A DNA stretch of 54,521 nt from Chloroflexota bacterium (GCA_022824865.1 JAJDZD010000077.1:1-54521), one strand, 5' to 3'. Counted from the stretch's first letter, positions 33,866 to 43,221 are shown. Made by a program: numbers and translations. The notes: generated by a model from the sequence alone, not told the origin.

Positions 33866-34826
33866 CCTGTCCAAGCCGGTCGGCGCAATCGACCTTGGCG
33901 GGACCAGCGTGCGTGCGGCCGTCGTCGATGTGAACGGCGGCATTACCGGCTTTGTAACCGGCGCTACTGAAGCGTCCCAGGGGCCCGATGCGGTGATTGA
34001 TCGAATCATCGCCGTGCTGCAGGACGCACTGGCCCGAGCGTCCGTCCACGTCTCGGAACTGGTAGCCGTCGGGATTGGCGCCCCCGGGCCGCTCGACTGG
34101 GACACCGGCGTCATTCACGAGGCCCCCAACCTGCCGGGCTGGAAGGAAGTCCCATTGGCGACGCGGGTTGCCGACGCCGTTGGTCTCCCGGCATTCCTCG
34201 AAAACGACGCCAACGCCGCGGCGCTGGCCGAACGCCAATACGGGGTGGGTCGGGGCGCCATGAACATGCTCTACATCACCGTCAGCACCGGCGTCGGCGG
34301 CGGCTTGATCCTGGACGGCGAACTGTGGCACGGCGCCTACGGCAGCGCCGGCGAGTTCGGCCACATGACCGTCGATTTCGAAGGCCCGCTCTGCGACTGC
34401 GGCAACCGCGGTTGCATCGAGGCCATCGCCGCCGGGCCCGACATTGCCGCGTGGGTTGGCCAGCAGATCGCCGCGGGCCGCGCCAGCGCCCTCCGAGGCC
34501 AGACCGACCTCTCCGGCCGCGACGTGGTCGAAGCCGCGCGACAGGGCGACGAACTTTCGATCAGCGCCCTGGATCGCGCGGGACGCGCCGTGGGCTTTGG
34601 CGTCATCAACGTGGCCCATCTTGTGAACCTGGATGTCGTCGTTGTCGGAGGGGGAATCGCCAACGCCGGCGACCTCCTGTTCGCTCCGCTCCGGGCTACC
34701 GTACGTAAGCATCTCCTGGAGAGCACCGCGCCCAACCTGCGGCTCGAACCCTGGTCGCTCGGCGAAGACGTGGGTCTACTTGGGGCGGCTGCCGCCGCTC
34801 GCTCGCGGCTGGTCGGTGATTCCTAG
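33858..34826 (+). CDS. ROK-family sugar kinase
   Basis: A 322-aa ROK kinase of glucokinase type. N-terminal IDLGGTSVRAAVVD (ATP-binding), GIGAPGPLD, NLPGWKEVPL, ENDANAAALAE, VSTGVGGGLILDG, the ROK zinc motif CDCGNRGCIE (Cys179, Cys181, Cys186) and a C-terminal VVVVGGGIANAGD. The ATG at 33858 overlaps the MFS stop by 8 bp. Its 3' end overlaps the convergent TolB-like gene by 51 bp. Confidence 0.9.
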   Translation: MPDLSKPVGAIDLGGTSVRAAVVDVNGGITGFVTGATEASQGPDAVIDRIIAVLQDALARASVHVSELVAVGIGAPGPLDWDTGVIHEAPNLPGWKEVPLATRVADAVGLPAFLENDANAAALAERQYGVGRGAMNMLYITVSTGVGGGLILDGELWHGAYGSAGEFGHMTVDFEGPLCDCGNRGCIEAIAAGPDIAAWVGQQIAAGRASALRGQTDLSGRDVVEAARQGDELSISALDRAGRAVGFGVINVAHLVNLDVVVVGGGIANAGDLLFAPLRATVRKHLLESTAPNLRLEPWSLGEDVGLLGAAAAARSRLVGDS

Positions 34827-36353
34827 GGGCTGACCCCACGCCGGCAGGTAATCGGACGCCGGGTTGTCCGTGATCCGCTGAAGGTCCGTTCCGTCGAGCC
34901 GCACGGTGTAGATCTCCCAGTTGGCGTCCCGGTAGCTGGCAAAGGCGATCTTCGCGCCATCGGGCGAGAACACCGGGTTCCAGTCTGGCGCGGGGTGCGT
35001 GGTCAGGCGGACTTCGTTCGATCCGTCGGCATCGGCAACGAACACGTCAAAGGCATCACCGATCCAGCGCGCGAACGTTATCCGCGAGCCATCCGGCGAA
35101 AAGGATGGGTCGCGGCCGCTGCTGATCACCCTGCGGGAACCAAGCGGATCGCCGAGGTCCACGGTGACAATGTCCGACCCGCTGGTGAAGATGAGCTGCG
35201 AGCCATCGGGCGACCACGCGGGATAGCAAAGAAACCCGGCTTGATCGCCGATGATCCGTTGCTCGGAACCATCCGCCAGCATGGTGTAAATCTCGCTTTC
35301 GCCGCTGCGGGTGCTGGCAAACACCAGCCGCTCGCCGTCCGGCGACCACCAGGCCTCCCAGTCCGTGGCGGGTGTATTGGTGAGCTGTTGCTGATTGCCA
35401 CCATCGCCGTCGGCCACAAAGACCTGGTATCCCCCACTGGCGAACGCCGAAAACGCGATTCGCTTGCCGTCCGGCGACCAGTTCGGTCGGCTGGTCAGCC
35501 CCCCGGATAGCGTGAGCTGCGTCAGGTCGGTTCCCGTCGGCGACATGGTCCACAGGTTCCAGGCCCCGTCGCGATTGCTGAGAAACGCCAGGAGTCCGGT
35601 CGTCCCGGCCAGATTCGGATCGGGGATCGCCACGGTCGCCTCGGCCGGAATCATGCCGCCGTCCCGGAAATCCAGTCCGCTGTGGGAGATGAGGACGCTG
35701 GGCGGACTCACCGCCGGTTCGGATTCGGGGTGCCACATCCGGAAAACCGCGCCCTGCGCCCGCAGCACTACAAGACCGTCGCGGTCTTCGACGACTATCG
35801 GCAGACCATACGTATCCAGCCAGCGGTCGTTACGGATCCAGCGCCGCTCGATTTCCGGATAACGCTCCAAAATCTCCAGCCGCTCCGCTAACAGGTCTTC
35901 AAACGAACGGTCGTCCGCCGCCTCAGCGTTCGGCGGAAACGGGACGCCTCGCGCGGTTTTCAGCCAGGGGTCGCGCCCGGCCTGGCTGAGCGCGTCGTAG
36001 ACGTGCACGAACGTCACGCCATCGGCCACGGTTCCCTGCAGGACAGCCTTCTGAAACGCCTGGAAGGTCAGTGGACCTGCCGACCAGCGGTTGGAGATCG
36101 GATAGCCAAGCCGTCGAACTCCCCCGGCCGACTGAAAGAACGTCCAGAACGGGATATCTTGCGCGTCGGTCACTTCGAAACCGAGGCCGTCGCCCGGTCC
36201 GGCCTGCGAATAGAACCAACCCTGGGACGTCGCCGAGTCCGGCGGCGATTCCGCCTGCGCTAACCGGGCGGGCGCAAGTAACGATCCGCCCAGGAGCGCC
36301 AGTGCCAGCAGCGTGCCCCGAACGAGGCGCAGGCGATGGGCGCTAGGGGGCAT
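34776..36353 (-). CDS. TolB-like WD40/PD40 propeller protein with signal peptide
   Basis: A 525-aa exported protein. The signal peptide (about residues 1-34, LVRGTLLALALLGGSLLAPARLAQA) is followed by an N-terminal domain with DIPFWTFFQSAGGVRRLGYPISNRW, a pattern common in Chloroflexota exported proteins. Residues about 250-525 form a propeller with repeated WSPDGxxxxF blades (RPNWSPDGKRIAFS, WWSPDGERLVFAS, AWSPDGSQLIFTS, SFSPDGSRITFA, VFSPDGAKIAFAS). Likely a ligand- or protein-binding scaffold rather than a Tol-Pal component, as no tol genes are near. ATG at 36353. Confidence 0.82.
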   Translation of the reverse strand: MPPSAHRLRLVRGTLLALALLGGSLLAPARLAQAESPPDSATSQGWFYSQAGPGDGLGFEVTDAQDIPFWTFFQSAGGVRRLGYPISNRWSAGPLTFQAFQKAVLQGTVADGVTFVHVYDALSQAGRDPWLKTARGVPFPPNAEAADDRSFEDLLAERLEILERYPEIERRWIRNDRWLDTYGLPIVVEDRDGLVVLRAQGAVFRMWHPESEPAVSPPSVLISHSGLDFRDGGMIPAEATVAIPDPNLAGTTGLLAFLSNRDGAWNLWTMSPTGTDLTQLTLSGGLTSRPNWSPDGKRIAFSAFASGGYQVFVADGDGGNQQQLTNTPATDWEAWWSPDGERLVFASTRSGESEIYTMLADGSEQRIIGDQAGFLCYPAWSPDGSQLIFTSGSDIVTVDLGDPLGSRRVISSGRDPSFSPDGSRITFARWIGDAFDVFVADADGSNEVRLTTHPAPDWNPVFSPDGAKIAFASYRDANWEIYTVRLDGTDLQRITDNPASDYLPAWGQPLGITDQPRASGGSRPK

Positions 36354-36411
36354 GGGGCGGCATTGACCGTGAATGTGGCGGCGGGCACTGTAGCCCACCC
36401 CTGCGATTTCG

Positions 36412-36439
36412 AATGTAATACGACTTCGTTTTCATGCAA
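36412..36439 (-). promoter_or_regulatory. Candidate promoter for the TolB-like gene
   Basis: On the minus strand, TTGCAT (36434-36439) and TACATT (36412-36417) are separated by 16 nt, resembling sigma-70 -35 and -10 boxes. They lie about 60 bp before the ATG of the propeller gene in a relatively AT-rich divergent spacer. The match is imperfect (about four of six at each box). Confidence 0.25.
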
Positions 36440-36494
36440 GAATTGGCCCCGCATCCGCGCGGGCACGTCAGCTTTCCCCAGGTAGGTAGCCTCA

Positions 36495-37337
36495 ATGGCC
36501 GAATATGTGAATCCAGACGTCCTCGTCGATACCGATTGGGTCGCCGCCAATGCCGGCGATGACAATGTTCGCCTGGTCGAGGTGGACGTCGACACGTCCT
36601 CGTACGACTCGGGACACATTCCCGGCGCCGTGGGTTGGAATTGGGAAACGCAACTCTCCGACGGTATCCGACGCGATATCGCCTCGCCGGATCAGTGGAA
36701 AGAACTGCTGGAGGGTTCCGGCATCGCCGCCGATACCCACGTCATTCTCTACGGCGACAACAACAACTGGTTCGCCGCGTTTGCCTACTGGCAGTTCAAG
36801 ATGGGCGGCCACGAGCGCGTAAGCCTCATGAACGGCGGCCGGCTTAAGTGGGAGCAGGAAGGCCGCGAGTTGACCACTGACGCAACCGACGTTGCGCCCA
36901 CCACCTACGAGGCAGGGGACGCCGATCCCTCCTTACGCGTTCTGCAGCCTGACGTCCGTGCCGCGCTTGGCGACGGCTCCACCGTGCTGGTCGACGTGCG
37001 TTCGCCCGCCGAGTTCACCGGCGAGATCCTGGCTCCGCCGGGCCTGCAGGAACTGTCACAGCGCGGCGGCCACATTCCCGGCGCTGACAACGTCCCCTGG
37101 CTGACCGCAGTCAACGAAGCCGACGGAACCTTCAAGTCGGCCGACGAACTGCAGGAGATCTACGGTCCGCTCGGCGCTACCGGCGACGCGCCCGTCATCA
37201 CCTACTGCCGGATCGGCGAGCGCTCCGCCCATACCTGGTTCGCGCTGCACGAGTTGCTGGGCGTCGGCAACGTCCGCAACTACGACGGCTCCTGGACCGA
37301 GTGGGGTTCCATGATCGGCCAGCCGATCGAGCGCTAA
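36495..37337 (+). CDS. Rhodanese-type sulfurtransferase
   Basis: A 280-aa tandem-rhodanese enzyme (thiosulfate/3-mercaptopyruvate sulfurtransferase family). The N-terminal domain (about 5-130) is inactive: YDSGHIPGAVGWNWETQL, no Cys loop. The C-terminal domain (145-280) carries the catalytic Cys238 in TYCRIGERSAHTW and VDVRSPAEFTGE, GGHIPGADNVPW. AGGTAG lies upstream of the ATG. It is divergent from the TolB-like gene. Confidence 0.92.
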   Translation: MAEYVNPDVLVDTDWVAANAGDDNVRLVEVDVDTSSYDSGHIPGAVGWNWETQLSDGIRRDIASPDQWKELLEGSGIAADTHVILYGDNNNWFAAFAYWQFKMGGHERVSLMNGGRLKWEQEGRELTTDATDVAPTTYEAGDADPSLRVLQPDVRAALGDGSTVLVDVRSPAEFTGEILAPPGLQELSQRGGHIPGADNVPWLTAVNEADGTFKSADELQEIYGPLGATGDAPVITYCRIGERSAHTWFALHELLGVGNVRNYDGSWTEWGSMIGQPIER

Positions 37338-37361
37338 CCCGCGCGTGGCGGCAGCGATGGC

Positions 37362-38963
37362 CTAGGCGTCGAGTGCGACTTGCGCCAGGTCGATCGCGCC
37401 GCTCACGGGGTCGATTCCGAATCCGGTCACGTCAGGCTTGAGCAGAAAGGCCGAGGCGTGGCGGCCGATCGCGATCGCCGGCGTCTCGGTTTCAAGCAAG
37501 GCCTCGGCGGCCGCGTAGGCCGTGCGCTGGGCCTCGCCGTCGGTGGAAGCCGCGGCTGTTTCCAGGTGCCGGTCAAACTCGGCGCTACTCCAGCCCGTGC
37601 GGAAAAAATCGACGTCGGAACGCCAGAGGTCGTCCAGCCAGTTCGACGGATGGCGGTATTCCGACGTCCAGCCGGCGCGATAGGCGTCGAAGTTGCCGGG
37701 CGCGTTGGAAAAGTCCAGGAAGTCGCGCCACTCGCGCACGTCCGGCTGGACCGCGACGCCAAGCGTGTCAGCCCATACCCTGGCCAGTTCGGCGGCCAAC
37801 CGATCCCACTGGTCGGTGCGGTGGTACGTGAAGCGGAGGGGCGGGAGTCCCTCGCCGTTGGGAAACCCGGCGCTCGCCAGCAAGGCCCGCGCCTCGTCGA
37901 CGTTCGGCGCGCCGCCGGGCTCGGCCGCCAGGATGCTCTCGGGTGTCAGCCGTTGCGCCGGCAGCGTCGGCTGGTCGAACACCGCCGCGGTCAACGCCTC
38001 GCGGTCGAGCGCCAGCGATAGCGCCCGCCGGACGGCCGCGGTGTCCCACGGCGCCTTGCGCGTGTTGAACACGATGAACCACGTGCCCGCACGCTCGAAG
38101 AGCCGCACCTGCGGTCGCAGGTCCGCGTTCGCCAGCGCTGACCTGTAGTCCGCCCCGCTCACGCTGGCGGCATGCGCCGGACTCGCATGAAAGTCCTGCA
38201 GCCGCGAGTCGGCGGACCGCGGGAATCGGATGACCACATCACTGAACTGCGGCGGCTTAGGTCCGCCGTAGTGTTCGTTGCGGTGCAAGGTCATGCCCAA
38301 GCCGCGGTCCCACTGCGCCAGCTTGTAGGGCCCGTTGCTGCGAATCCGGATCGGTTCGGTCCACGATGCCCCGGTGCCCTCAATCTCCGCCCGAGGCAGC
38401 GGTACGAATGTCGATGTCGCCACTCGCGCCAGGAATCCGGGTGTCGGAGATCTGAGATGCACCCGCAGCGTCGAGGTGTCCGGCGCGAGGACTTGAGGCT
38501 CGTCGCGTTGGCGTCCGCCGCCGGCATAGCTCTCCGCTCCCCGGATCGGGAACAGAAGATAGTTGAACGTGGCGCCCAAGGCCGGCGCCAGGTTGCGCTG
38601 CCACGACCAGACAAAGTCGTCGGAAGAGACCGCCTCGCCCGATGTCCAGCGTCCCTCGAGCGCCAGTTCAAATTGATAGGCATGCCCGGCATCCGTGATC
38701 TGCCACGACTGGGCGGCGGCGGGTTCGGCTATTCCCCCTTCGCCGACCCGTACCAGCGGCTCGAACAGCGCCTCCGCGACCGTCGCCTCTTGTGGCTGCG
38801 CGACCAGCGCCGGATCAATGGTCGCCGGCTCGTCCAGCAGCAACTCAAGGCGCCGGCCATTGTCGTCGCCTTCCGGCGCCAGCGGTCCCTCGCACGCCGC
38901 CACGGCCGCGAGCGCAACGCCGCCACCGGCCAGTCCCACGAACCGCCGACGGTTCAGCGGCAC
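37362..38963 (-). CDS. Family 5 solute-binding lipoprotein (peptide/oligosaccharide ABC)
   Basis: A 533-aa extracytoplasmic binding protein. The N-terminus is an RRRFVG twin-Arg-like signal with a lipobox AVAAC (Cys24). The SBP5 fold follows: LLLDEPATIDPALVAQPQEATVAEALFEPLVR, DFVWSWQRNLAPALG, RSNGPYKLAQWDRG and a C-terminal PAIAIGRHASAFLLKP. It starts 4 bp after another SBP5 gene. No cognate permease or ATPase is in this window. Confidence 0.85.
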   Translation of the reverse strand: MPLNRRRFVGLAGGGVALAAVAACEGPLAPEGDDNGRRLELLLDEPATIDPALVAQPQEATVAEALFEPLVRVGEGGIAEPAAAQSWQITDAGHAYQFELALEGRWTSGEAVSSDDFVWSWQRNLAPALGATFNYLLFPIRGAESYAGGGRQRDEPQVLAPDTSTLRVHLRSPTPGFLARVATSTFVPLPRAEIEGTGASWTEPIRIRSNGPYKLAQWDRGLGMTLHRNEHYGGPKPPQFSDVVIRFPRSADSRLQDFHASPAHAASVSGADYRSALANADLRPQVRLFERAGTWFIVFNTRKAPWDTAAVRRALSLALDREALTAAVFDQPTLPAQRLTPESILAAEPGGAPNVDEARALLASAGFPNGEGLPPLRFTYHRTDQWDRLAAELARVWADTLGVAVQPDVREWRDFLDFSNAPGNFDAYRAGWTSEYRHPSNWLDDLWRSDVDFFRTGWSSAEFDRHLETAAASTDGEAQRTAYAAAEALLETETPAIAIGRHASAFLLKPDVTGFGIDPVSGAIDLAQVALDA

Positions 38964-38967
38964 GGGT

Positions 38968-40581
38968 TCAGCCGGCGATCGTCAGCTCGGTCAGCCACTC
39001 TCGCGTCATCGGGCGGCCGGCATAACCTTCCACCCAGGGCTGCACGAGCTCGTGCGATACGTAGAACAGCAGCGGAATGAGCACCCCCTGCTCGATGACT
39101 CGATCCTCGATCTTTCCGTAGTACGCCAGGCGCTCATCGTCGGTGGCGGCCGCGCGGGCCTGCTGAATGAGGTCGTCGACGACAGGGTCCGAATATCGCC
39201 ACGAGTTGTCCGGTCGGTCGGAGCCAAACAGCTCGTCGGTGAAGTTGAAGGCGTCTGGGAAGTCGGCCGACCATCCAAGGAAGAACGACTGGATGTCGTG
39301 ATCCGGTTCGTCCAGCGTCGTGACCAGGTCGTCGAAGGAGCGCACCTCGATAGCGACGTCCACGCCCAGTTCAGTCCGCCACGGATCGACGATGATTTCC
39401 ACGAATGGATTTCCGGACAGGCCGTCGCCCGACGCCACCACGGTAATGGGCGGTAGCGCGTCGGCGCCGCCGTAGCTCGACTTCTCGAGTTCAGCCTGGG
39501 CCGCCTCCAGGTCAAATGCGAGACCCTCGAAGTCCGCACGGTGACCCGGGAGGCCGGGCGGAATGACGCCCTTGGCTTCCCGCTGCGTTCCGGCCAGCAC
39601 AACCTCGTTTATGAACAGCCGGTCGGTGGCGAGGGCCAGCGCCCGCCGCACGTGCACGTCGTCGAGAGGCGCCAGGGTGGTGTTGAAGCCAAGGTATTGG
39701 AACGCCAGGTCGGGCGTGCTGATCAGCTGGCTGCCGCGCGGTTCGTTCGGGTCGCGAAACCGGTCCAGATCGGCTCCCCCGATGGAGATCAGGTCAAGCT
39801 CGTCGCTTTCGTACAGCAACAGGTTCTCGCCGACGTCGAGTTGATGAAACTCGACGATCGCCGGTCCACCCGGCAGCCAGGGGGCCGTATCGGCCCGGCC
39901 CAGCGTGATCAGCGTTTCCGGCTGCCAGTCGAGGAGCTGGTACGGCCCTGATCCGTTCGGCGAGAGCCACCACTCGCCGCCCGATGCAACATTGCGCCGG
40001 TCCACGACAAGCGTCGGGCCGGCACTCAGCTTGCTGGGGAAGAAGGACAGCGGTGTGGCCAGTGTGACCTCAAGCGTGCGCGTTCCGCGGACCCGCAGGC
40101 CCGAGACCGAGTCGGCCTCACCATCCGCGTACGACGTCGCGCCTTTGATGTCTTCCAGGAATACGGGTCCCGAAAGTGAGCCGGTATCGGGATCCAGAGC
40201 GCGGCGCCACGACCACGCGACGTCCGTTGCGGTCAACGGCGTTCCATCGTGAAACCTCGCCTGCCGGCGAATCGTGAAGGTGTACGTCAGGCCGTCGCCG
40301 CTGACGGTCCAACCTGAGGCCAGGTCTGGTTCGACCGACAGGTCAGGCGCGATGCGCGTGAGGCCGGCGAAGATTTCCTGCACGTACTCGGCCGAGCCCG
40401 TATCGCGCACGTGAACCGGATCGAGGGTCAGTGGCTCGTTGGCCGCCAACCGCAGCGTGCCTGATGCCTGCGGCGCCGTTGGTCCCGCATCGCCGCCGCC
40501 CAGGACCGTGAATCCCAGCGCAAGCGCTGCGGCAAGAACCAGTCGGCGGCCCGCGCATCTCCACTGTAAGGCCTTAGGCAC
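38968..40581 (-). CDS. Family 5 solute-binding protein (peptide/oligosaccharide ABC)
   Basis: A 537-aa SBP5 protein. N-terminal signal-like helix (LVLAAALALGFTVLGGG) without a lipobox Cys, so possibly secreted or anchored by the helix. Motifs: RLAANEPLTLDPVHVRDTGSAEYVQEIFAGL, TDVAWSWRRALDPDTG, PNGSGPYQLLDWQPE. It overlaps the NUDIX gene by 8 bp and is paired with the next SBP. Confidence 0.83.
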   Translation of the reverse strand: MPKALQWRCAGRRLVLAAALALGFTVLGGGDAGPTAPQASGTLRLAANEPLTLDPVHVRDTGSAEYVQEIFAGLTRIAPDLSVEPDLASGWTVSGDGLTYTFTIRRQARFHDGTPLTATDVAWSWRRALDPDTGSLSGPVFLEDIKGATSYADGEADSVSGLRVRGTRTLEVTLATPLSFFPSKLSAGPTLVVDRRNVASGGEWWLSPNGSGPYQLLDWQPETLITLGRADTAPWLPGGPAIVEFHQLDVGENLLLYESDELDLISIGGADLDRFRDPNEPRGSQLISTPDLAFQYLGFNTTLAPLDDVHVRRALALATDRLFINEVVLAGTQREAKGVIPPGLPGHRADFEGLAFDLEAAQAELEKSSYGGADALPPITVVASGDGLSGNPFVEIIVDPWRTELGVDVAIEVRSFDDLVTTLDEPDHDIQSFFLGWSADFPDAFNFTDELFGSDRPDNSWRYSDPVVDDLIQQARAAATDDERLAYYGKIEDRVIEQGVLIPLLFYVSHELVQPWVEGYAGRPMTREWLTELTIAG

Positions 40582-41059
40582 CCACGTTCTCTGGGTTCTG
40601 ACGGCTCAGCAGGTCTTCCGCGCGCAGCATGATGGTCCGCTCATTCACGTGATGCAGCATGCGCACCGCGTCCTGCATCGCGACCCAGCGCGCTTCCACG
40701 TGCTCCGCCGGGTCTGGACGAATGTTTCCGCCGATGGACCGCAGCAGGTACTGATGCACGACCTTCGGCACGAACCCCGTCCAAAGGTCCGGTCGGACTT
40801 CGTAGCGAATCTCGCCAAGGTCGTCCACCACTTCGCCCACGATGCCGGTTTCCTCCAGGACTTCGCGCACCGCCGCATCTTTGGGCGCTTCGCCCGGCTC
40901 GACGGCGCCCTTGGGCAGGACCCAGGCCCCGCGCTGTGTCTGTACCACGGCCACCTGGACCTGGCCGTTCTTCTGGCGGTAGATGACACCGCCTGACGAT
41001 TCGAGGAAGGGTTCCTCACTGCCGGCGGCTACGGCGGATTGATCGGCGGCTTCTGCCAT
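40574..41059 (-). CDS. NUDIX hydrolase
   Basis: A 161-aa NUDIX-family pyrophosphatase. The Nudix box is complete: GAVEPGEAPKDAAVREVLEETGI (G, E, REUxEE in register). The N-terminal ESSGGVIYRQ and WVLPKGAVEPGE are typical of the MutT/diadenosine polyphosphate group. It starts 9 bp after dcd, and both enzymes act on nucleotides, suggesting nucleotide-pool sanitation. It overlaps the next SBP by 8 bp. Confidence 0.88.
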   Translation of the reverse strand: MAEAADQSAVAAGSEEPFLESSGGVIYRQKNGQVQVAVVQTQRGAWVLPKGAVEPGEAPKDAAVREVLEETGIVGEVVDDLGEIRYEVRPDLWTGFVPKVVHQYLLRSIGGNIRPDPAEHVEARWVAMQDAVRMLHHVNERTIMLRAEDLLSRQNPENVGA

Positions 41060-41068
41060 TGGTGGCTC

Positions 41069-41653
41069 CTATACCGTGTGGGTGTCGCGGCAGGCGAACC
41101 CAAGGTGCGACCGGCTGGGGGTCGATCCCTGCTGGTCCTGATACTTGCTATCCAGACCGGGCGAGCCGTACGGACGTTCCGCCGGGCTCGTGAGCTGCAT
41201 GACCGAAAGTTGACTGACCCGCATGCCGGGCCACAGCAGGATGGGCAAGTTGGCGTGATTGGACAATTCCAGCGTCAAACTGCCGCGGAATCCGGGATCA
41301 ACATAGCCTGCGGTGCTGTGCACCATTAAGCCTAGCCGCCCCAGCGAACTCTTGCCTTCGATACGACCAACCAGGTCGTCTGGCATCCGGATGGTCTCCA
41401 CGGTGCCCGCGAGTACGAATTCGCCCGGATGGAGGACAAAGCTGGCGCCCGCGGCTACCTCGACTTCCTCCGTAAGGTCCGGCTGACTCAGCTTCGGATC
41501 GATGTGGGTCTCGGTCTGATTCACGAAGACTCGAAACACAGACCCAAGTCGAAGGTCAATGCTCGATGGCTGAATCGCGGTTTCGTCGAGCGGGTTTATT
41601 TCCAGACGGCCTGACGCGATCGCCTCGCGTAGAGCCCGATCGCTCAGGACCAC
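41069..41653 (-). CDS. dcd: dCTP deaminase
   Basis: Deaminates dCTP to dUTP (194 aa, trimeric dUTPase-related fold). Motifs: IQPSSIDLRLGSVFRVF, VLHPGEFVLAGTVE, EGKSSLGRLGLMVHSTAGYVDPGF and SLTLELSN, with the catalytic Glu in TLELSN. GTG start at 41653 with GGGGGG upstream. It is the first gene of a minus operon (dcd, NUDIX, two SBP5). A bifunctional dCTP deaminase/dUTPase is possible but cannot be told from sequence. Confidence 0.93.
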   Translation of the reverse strand: MVLSDRALREAIASGRLEINPLDETAIQPSSIDLRLGSVFRVFVNQTETHIDPKLSQPDLTEEVEVAAGASFVLHPGEFVLAGTVETIRMPDDLVGRIEGKSSLGRLGLMVHSTAGYVDPGFRGSLTLELSNHANLPILLWPGMRVSQLSVMQLTSPAERPYGSPGLDSKYQDQQGSTPSRSHLGFACRDTHTV

Positions 41654-41735
41654 TCGCCCCCCTTTGCGCCCCGCGTGGGCGCGCGGGCCCGATGCTACCG
41701 TACCCCTGCCTCGTGAGCCTGCCGGTTGCGCCCGC

Positions 41736-43208
41736 GTGATTCTTGCTATCGATCAAGGCACCACCGGCACCACGACCCTAGTCATTGACGAGGACGCCGG
41801 CATCGTCGGACGCGCGTACGCGCCGGTGGACCAGAGCTACCCACGTCCAGGCCGGGTCGAGCACGATCCCGGCCAGATCTGGGATGGCGTCTGCCGGAGC
41901 GTCCGACAGGCTCTGGCCGCGGCGTCCCCCGGTGCGCTCGCCGCCGTCGGTATCACCAACCAGCGCGAGACGGCGGTCGCCTGGGACTCCGAGACCCTGC
42001 AACCGCTGGGCCCAGCCATCGTCTGGCAGGACGTCCGCACCGCGCCAGGGATGGCCGAGCTGGAAACCAGCGGCCAGGGCGACGCAATCCGCGCGGTGAC
42101 CGGCCTGCGCCCCAGCCCCTACTTCAGCGCCGGCAAGTTCGCCTGGATGCTGGAGCACGCACCCGAGGTCGCCGCGGCCCGTGATGCCGGCCGCCTGTGC
42201 CTTGGAACGGTGGACGCCTGGCTGATTGCCCGCCTGTCGGGCGGCGCACATCTCTCCGATGCCACCAACGCCTCTCGGACCCTGCTCATGGACGTGGAGA
42301 CCGGCTGCTGGTCGAATGACATGCTCCAGCTATTCGGAGTCCCCGCGCAGTCCCTGCCCGAGATCGTGCCCTCGATCGGCCGGTGTGCGGTCGCCGGCGC
42401 CGATGCCCCCGTTGCCTCCGGCACGCCCGTCAGCGGCATTGCCGGGGACCAGCAAGCCGCCCTTTTCGGCCACCTCGGCGTCGCGCCCGGCGCCTCCAAG
42501 GTGACGTACGGCACCGGCTGCTTCCTTCTCCAGCACGCCGGGGTCTCGCGCCCGCCGGACATTGACCATCTGCTGACCACCGTCGCGCTGGGGCAGCCGG
42601 ACGGCCTGACCTACGCCTACGAGGGCAGCGTGTTCACCGGCGGCGCGCTGGTGCAGTGGCTGCGTGATGAATTGGGCTTGATCGAGTCCGCGACCGAGAT
42701 TGAAGCGCTGGCGCGCGCCGTACCGGACACTGCCGGCGCCGTGATTGTCCCCGCCTTTACCGGTCTCGGCGCCCCGTACTGGGATCCAGACGCCCGCGGA
42801 GCAATTCTGGGCCTGACTCGCGGTGTCACCGCTCCTCACCTGGCCCGCGCCGCTCTGGAAGCCATCGTGCACCAGGTTCAGGACGTCCTGGATCTCATGC
42901 CCGCGCTCACCGGCCAACTGCTCGTGGACGGCGGCGCCGCCGCCAACGACCTGCTCCTTCCGCTCCAAGCCTCCAGTGCCGCCCGTACCGTCGCCCGACC
43001 GACGGATATCGAAACCACGGCGCTTGGCGCGGCGTACCTGGCCGGTCTGGCCGAGGGCGTCTGGTCCAGCGTGGACGAGCTGCGCTCGCTTCGCCCCGCA
43101 CCGGCGCTGTTCGAGCCTGGCCTGGAGACTCTCTCCATCAATCGTCCCACCTGGCACCGCGCCGTCCAGCGCACTCGCGGCTGGGCCGCGACTCCGAACG
43201 AGGCGTGA
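41736..43208 (+). CDS. glpK: Glycerol kinase
   Basis: ATP:glycerol 3-phosphotransferase (490 aa). FGGY motifs: DQGTTGTTTLVIDEDAG (5-21), EHDPGQIWDGV, GITNQRETAVAWD, WQDVRTAPGMAEL, KFAWMLEHAPEV, KVTYGTGCFLLQHAG and FTGLGAPYWDPDARGAILGLTRG. A longer frame from 41664 is in the divergent dcd spacer. The GTG at 41736 begins at the family N-terminus, though no strong Shine-Dalgarno is seen. Downstream genes are a TIM-barrel isomerase and a Gfo/Idh/MocA enzyme. Confidence 0.93.
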   Translation: MILAIDQGTTGTTTLVIDEDAGIVGRAYAPVDQSYPRPGRVEHDPGQIWDGVCRSVRQALAAASPGALAAVGITNQRETAVAWDSETLQPLGPAIVWQDVRTAPGMAELETSGQGDAIRAVTGLRPSPYFSAGKFAWMLEHAPEVAAARDAGRLCLGTVDAWLIARLSGGAHLSDATNASRTLLMDVETGCWSNDMLQLFGVPAQSLPEIVPSIGRCAVAGADAPVASGTPVSGIAGDQQAALFGHLGVAPGASKVTYGTGCFLLQHAGVSRPPDIDHLLTTVALGQPDGLTYAYEGSVFTGGALVQWLRDELGLIESATEIEALARAVPDTAGAVIVPAFTGLGAPYWDPDARGAILGLTRGVTAPHLARAALEAIVHQVQDVLDLMPALTGQLLVDGGAAANDLLLPLQASSAARTVARPTDIETTALGAAYLAGLAEGVWSSVDELRSLRPAPALFEPGLETLSINRPTWHRAVQRTRGWAATPNEA

Positions 43209-43221
43209 GAAACTGCCGCGC

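Noticed and set aside
33696..34826. 376-codon frame for the ROK kinase beginning inside the MFS gene
   Set aside because: Family homology starts at the ATG at 33858; the extra residues are an overlapping shadow of the transporter gene.
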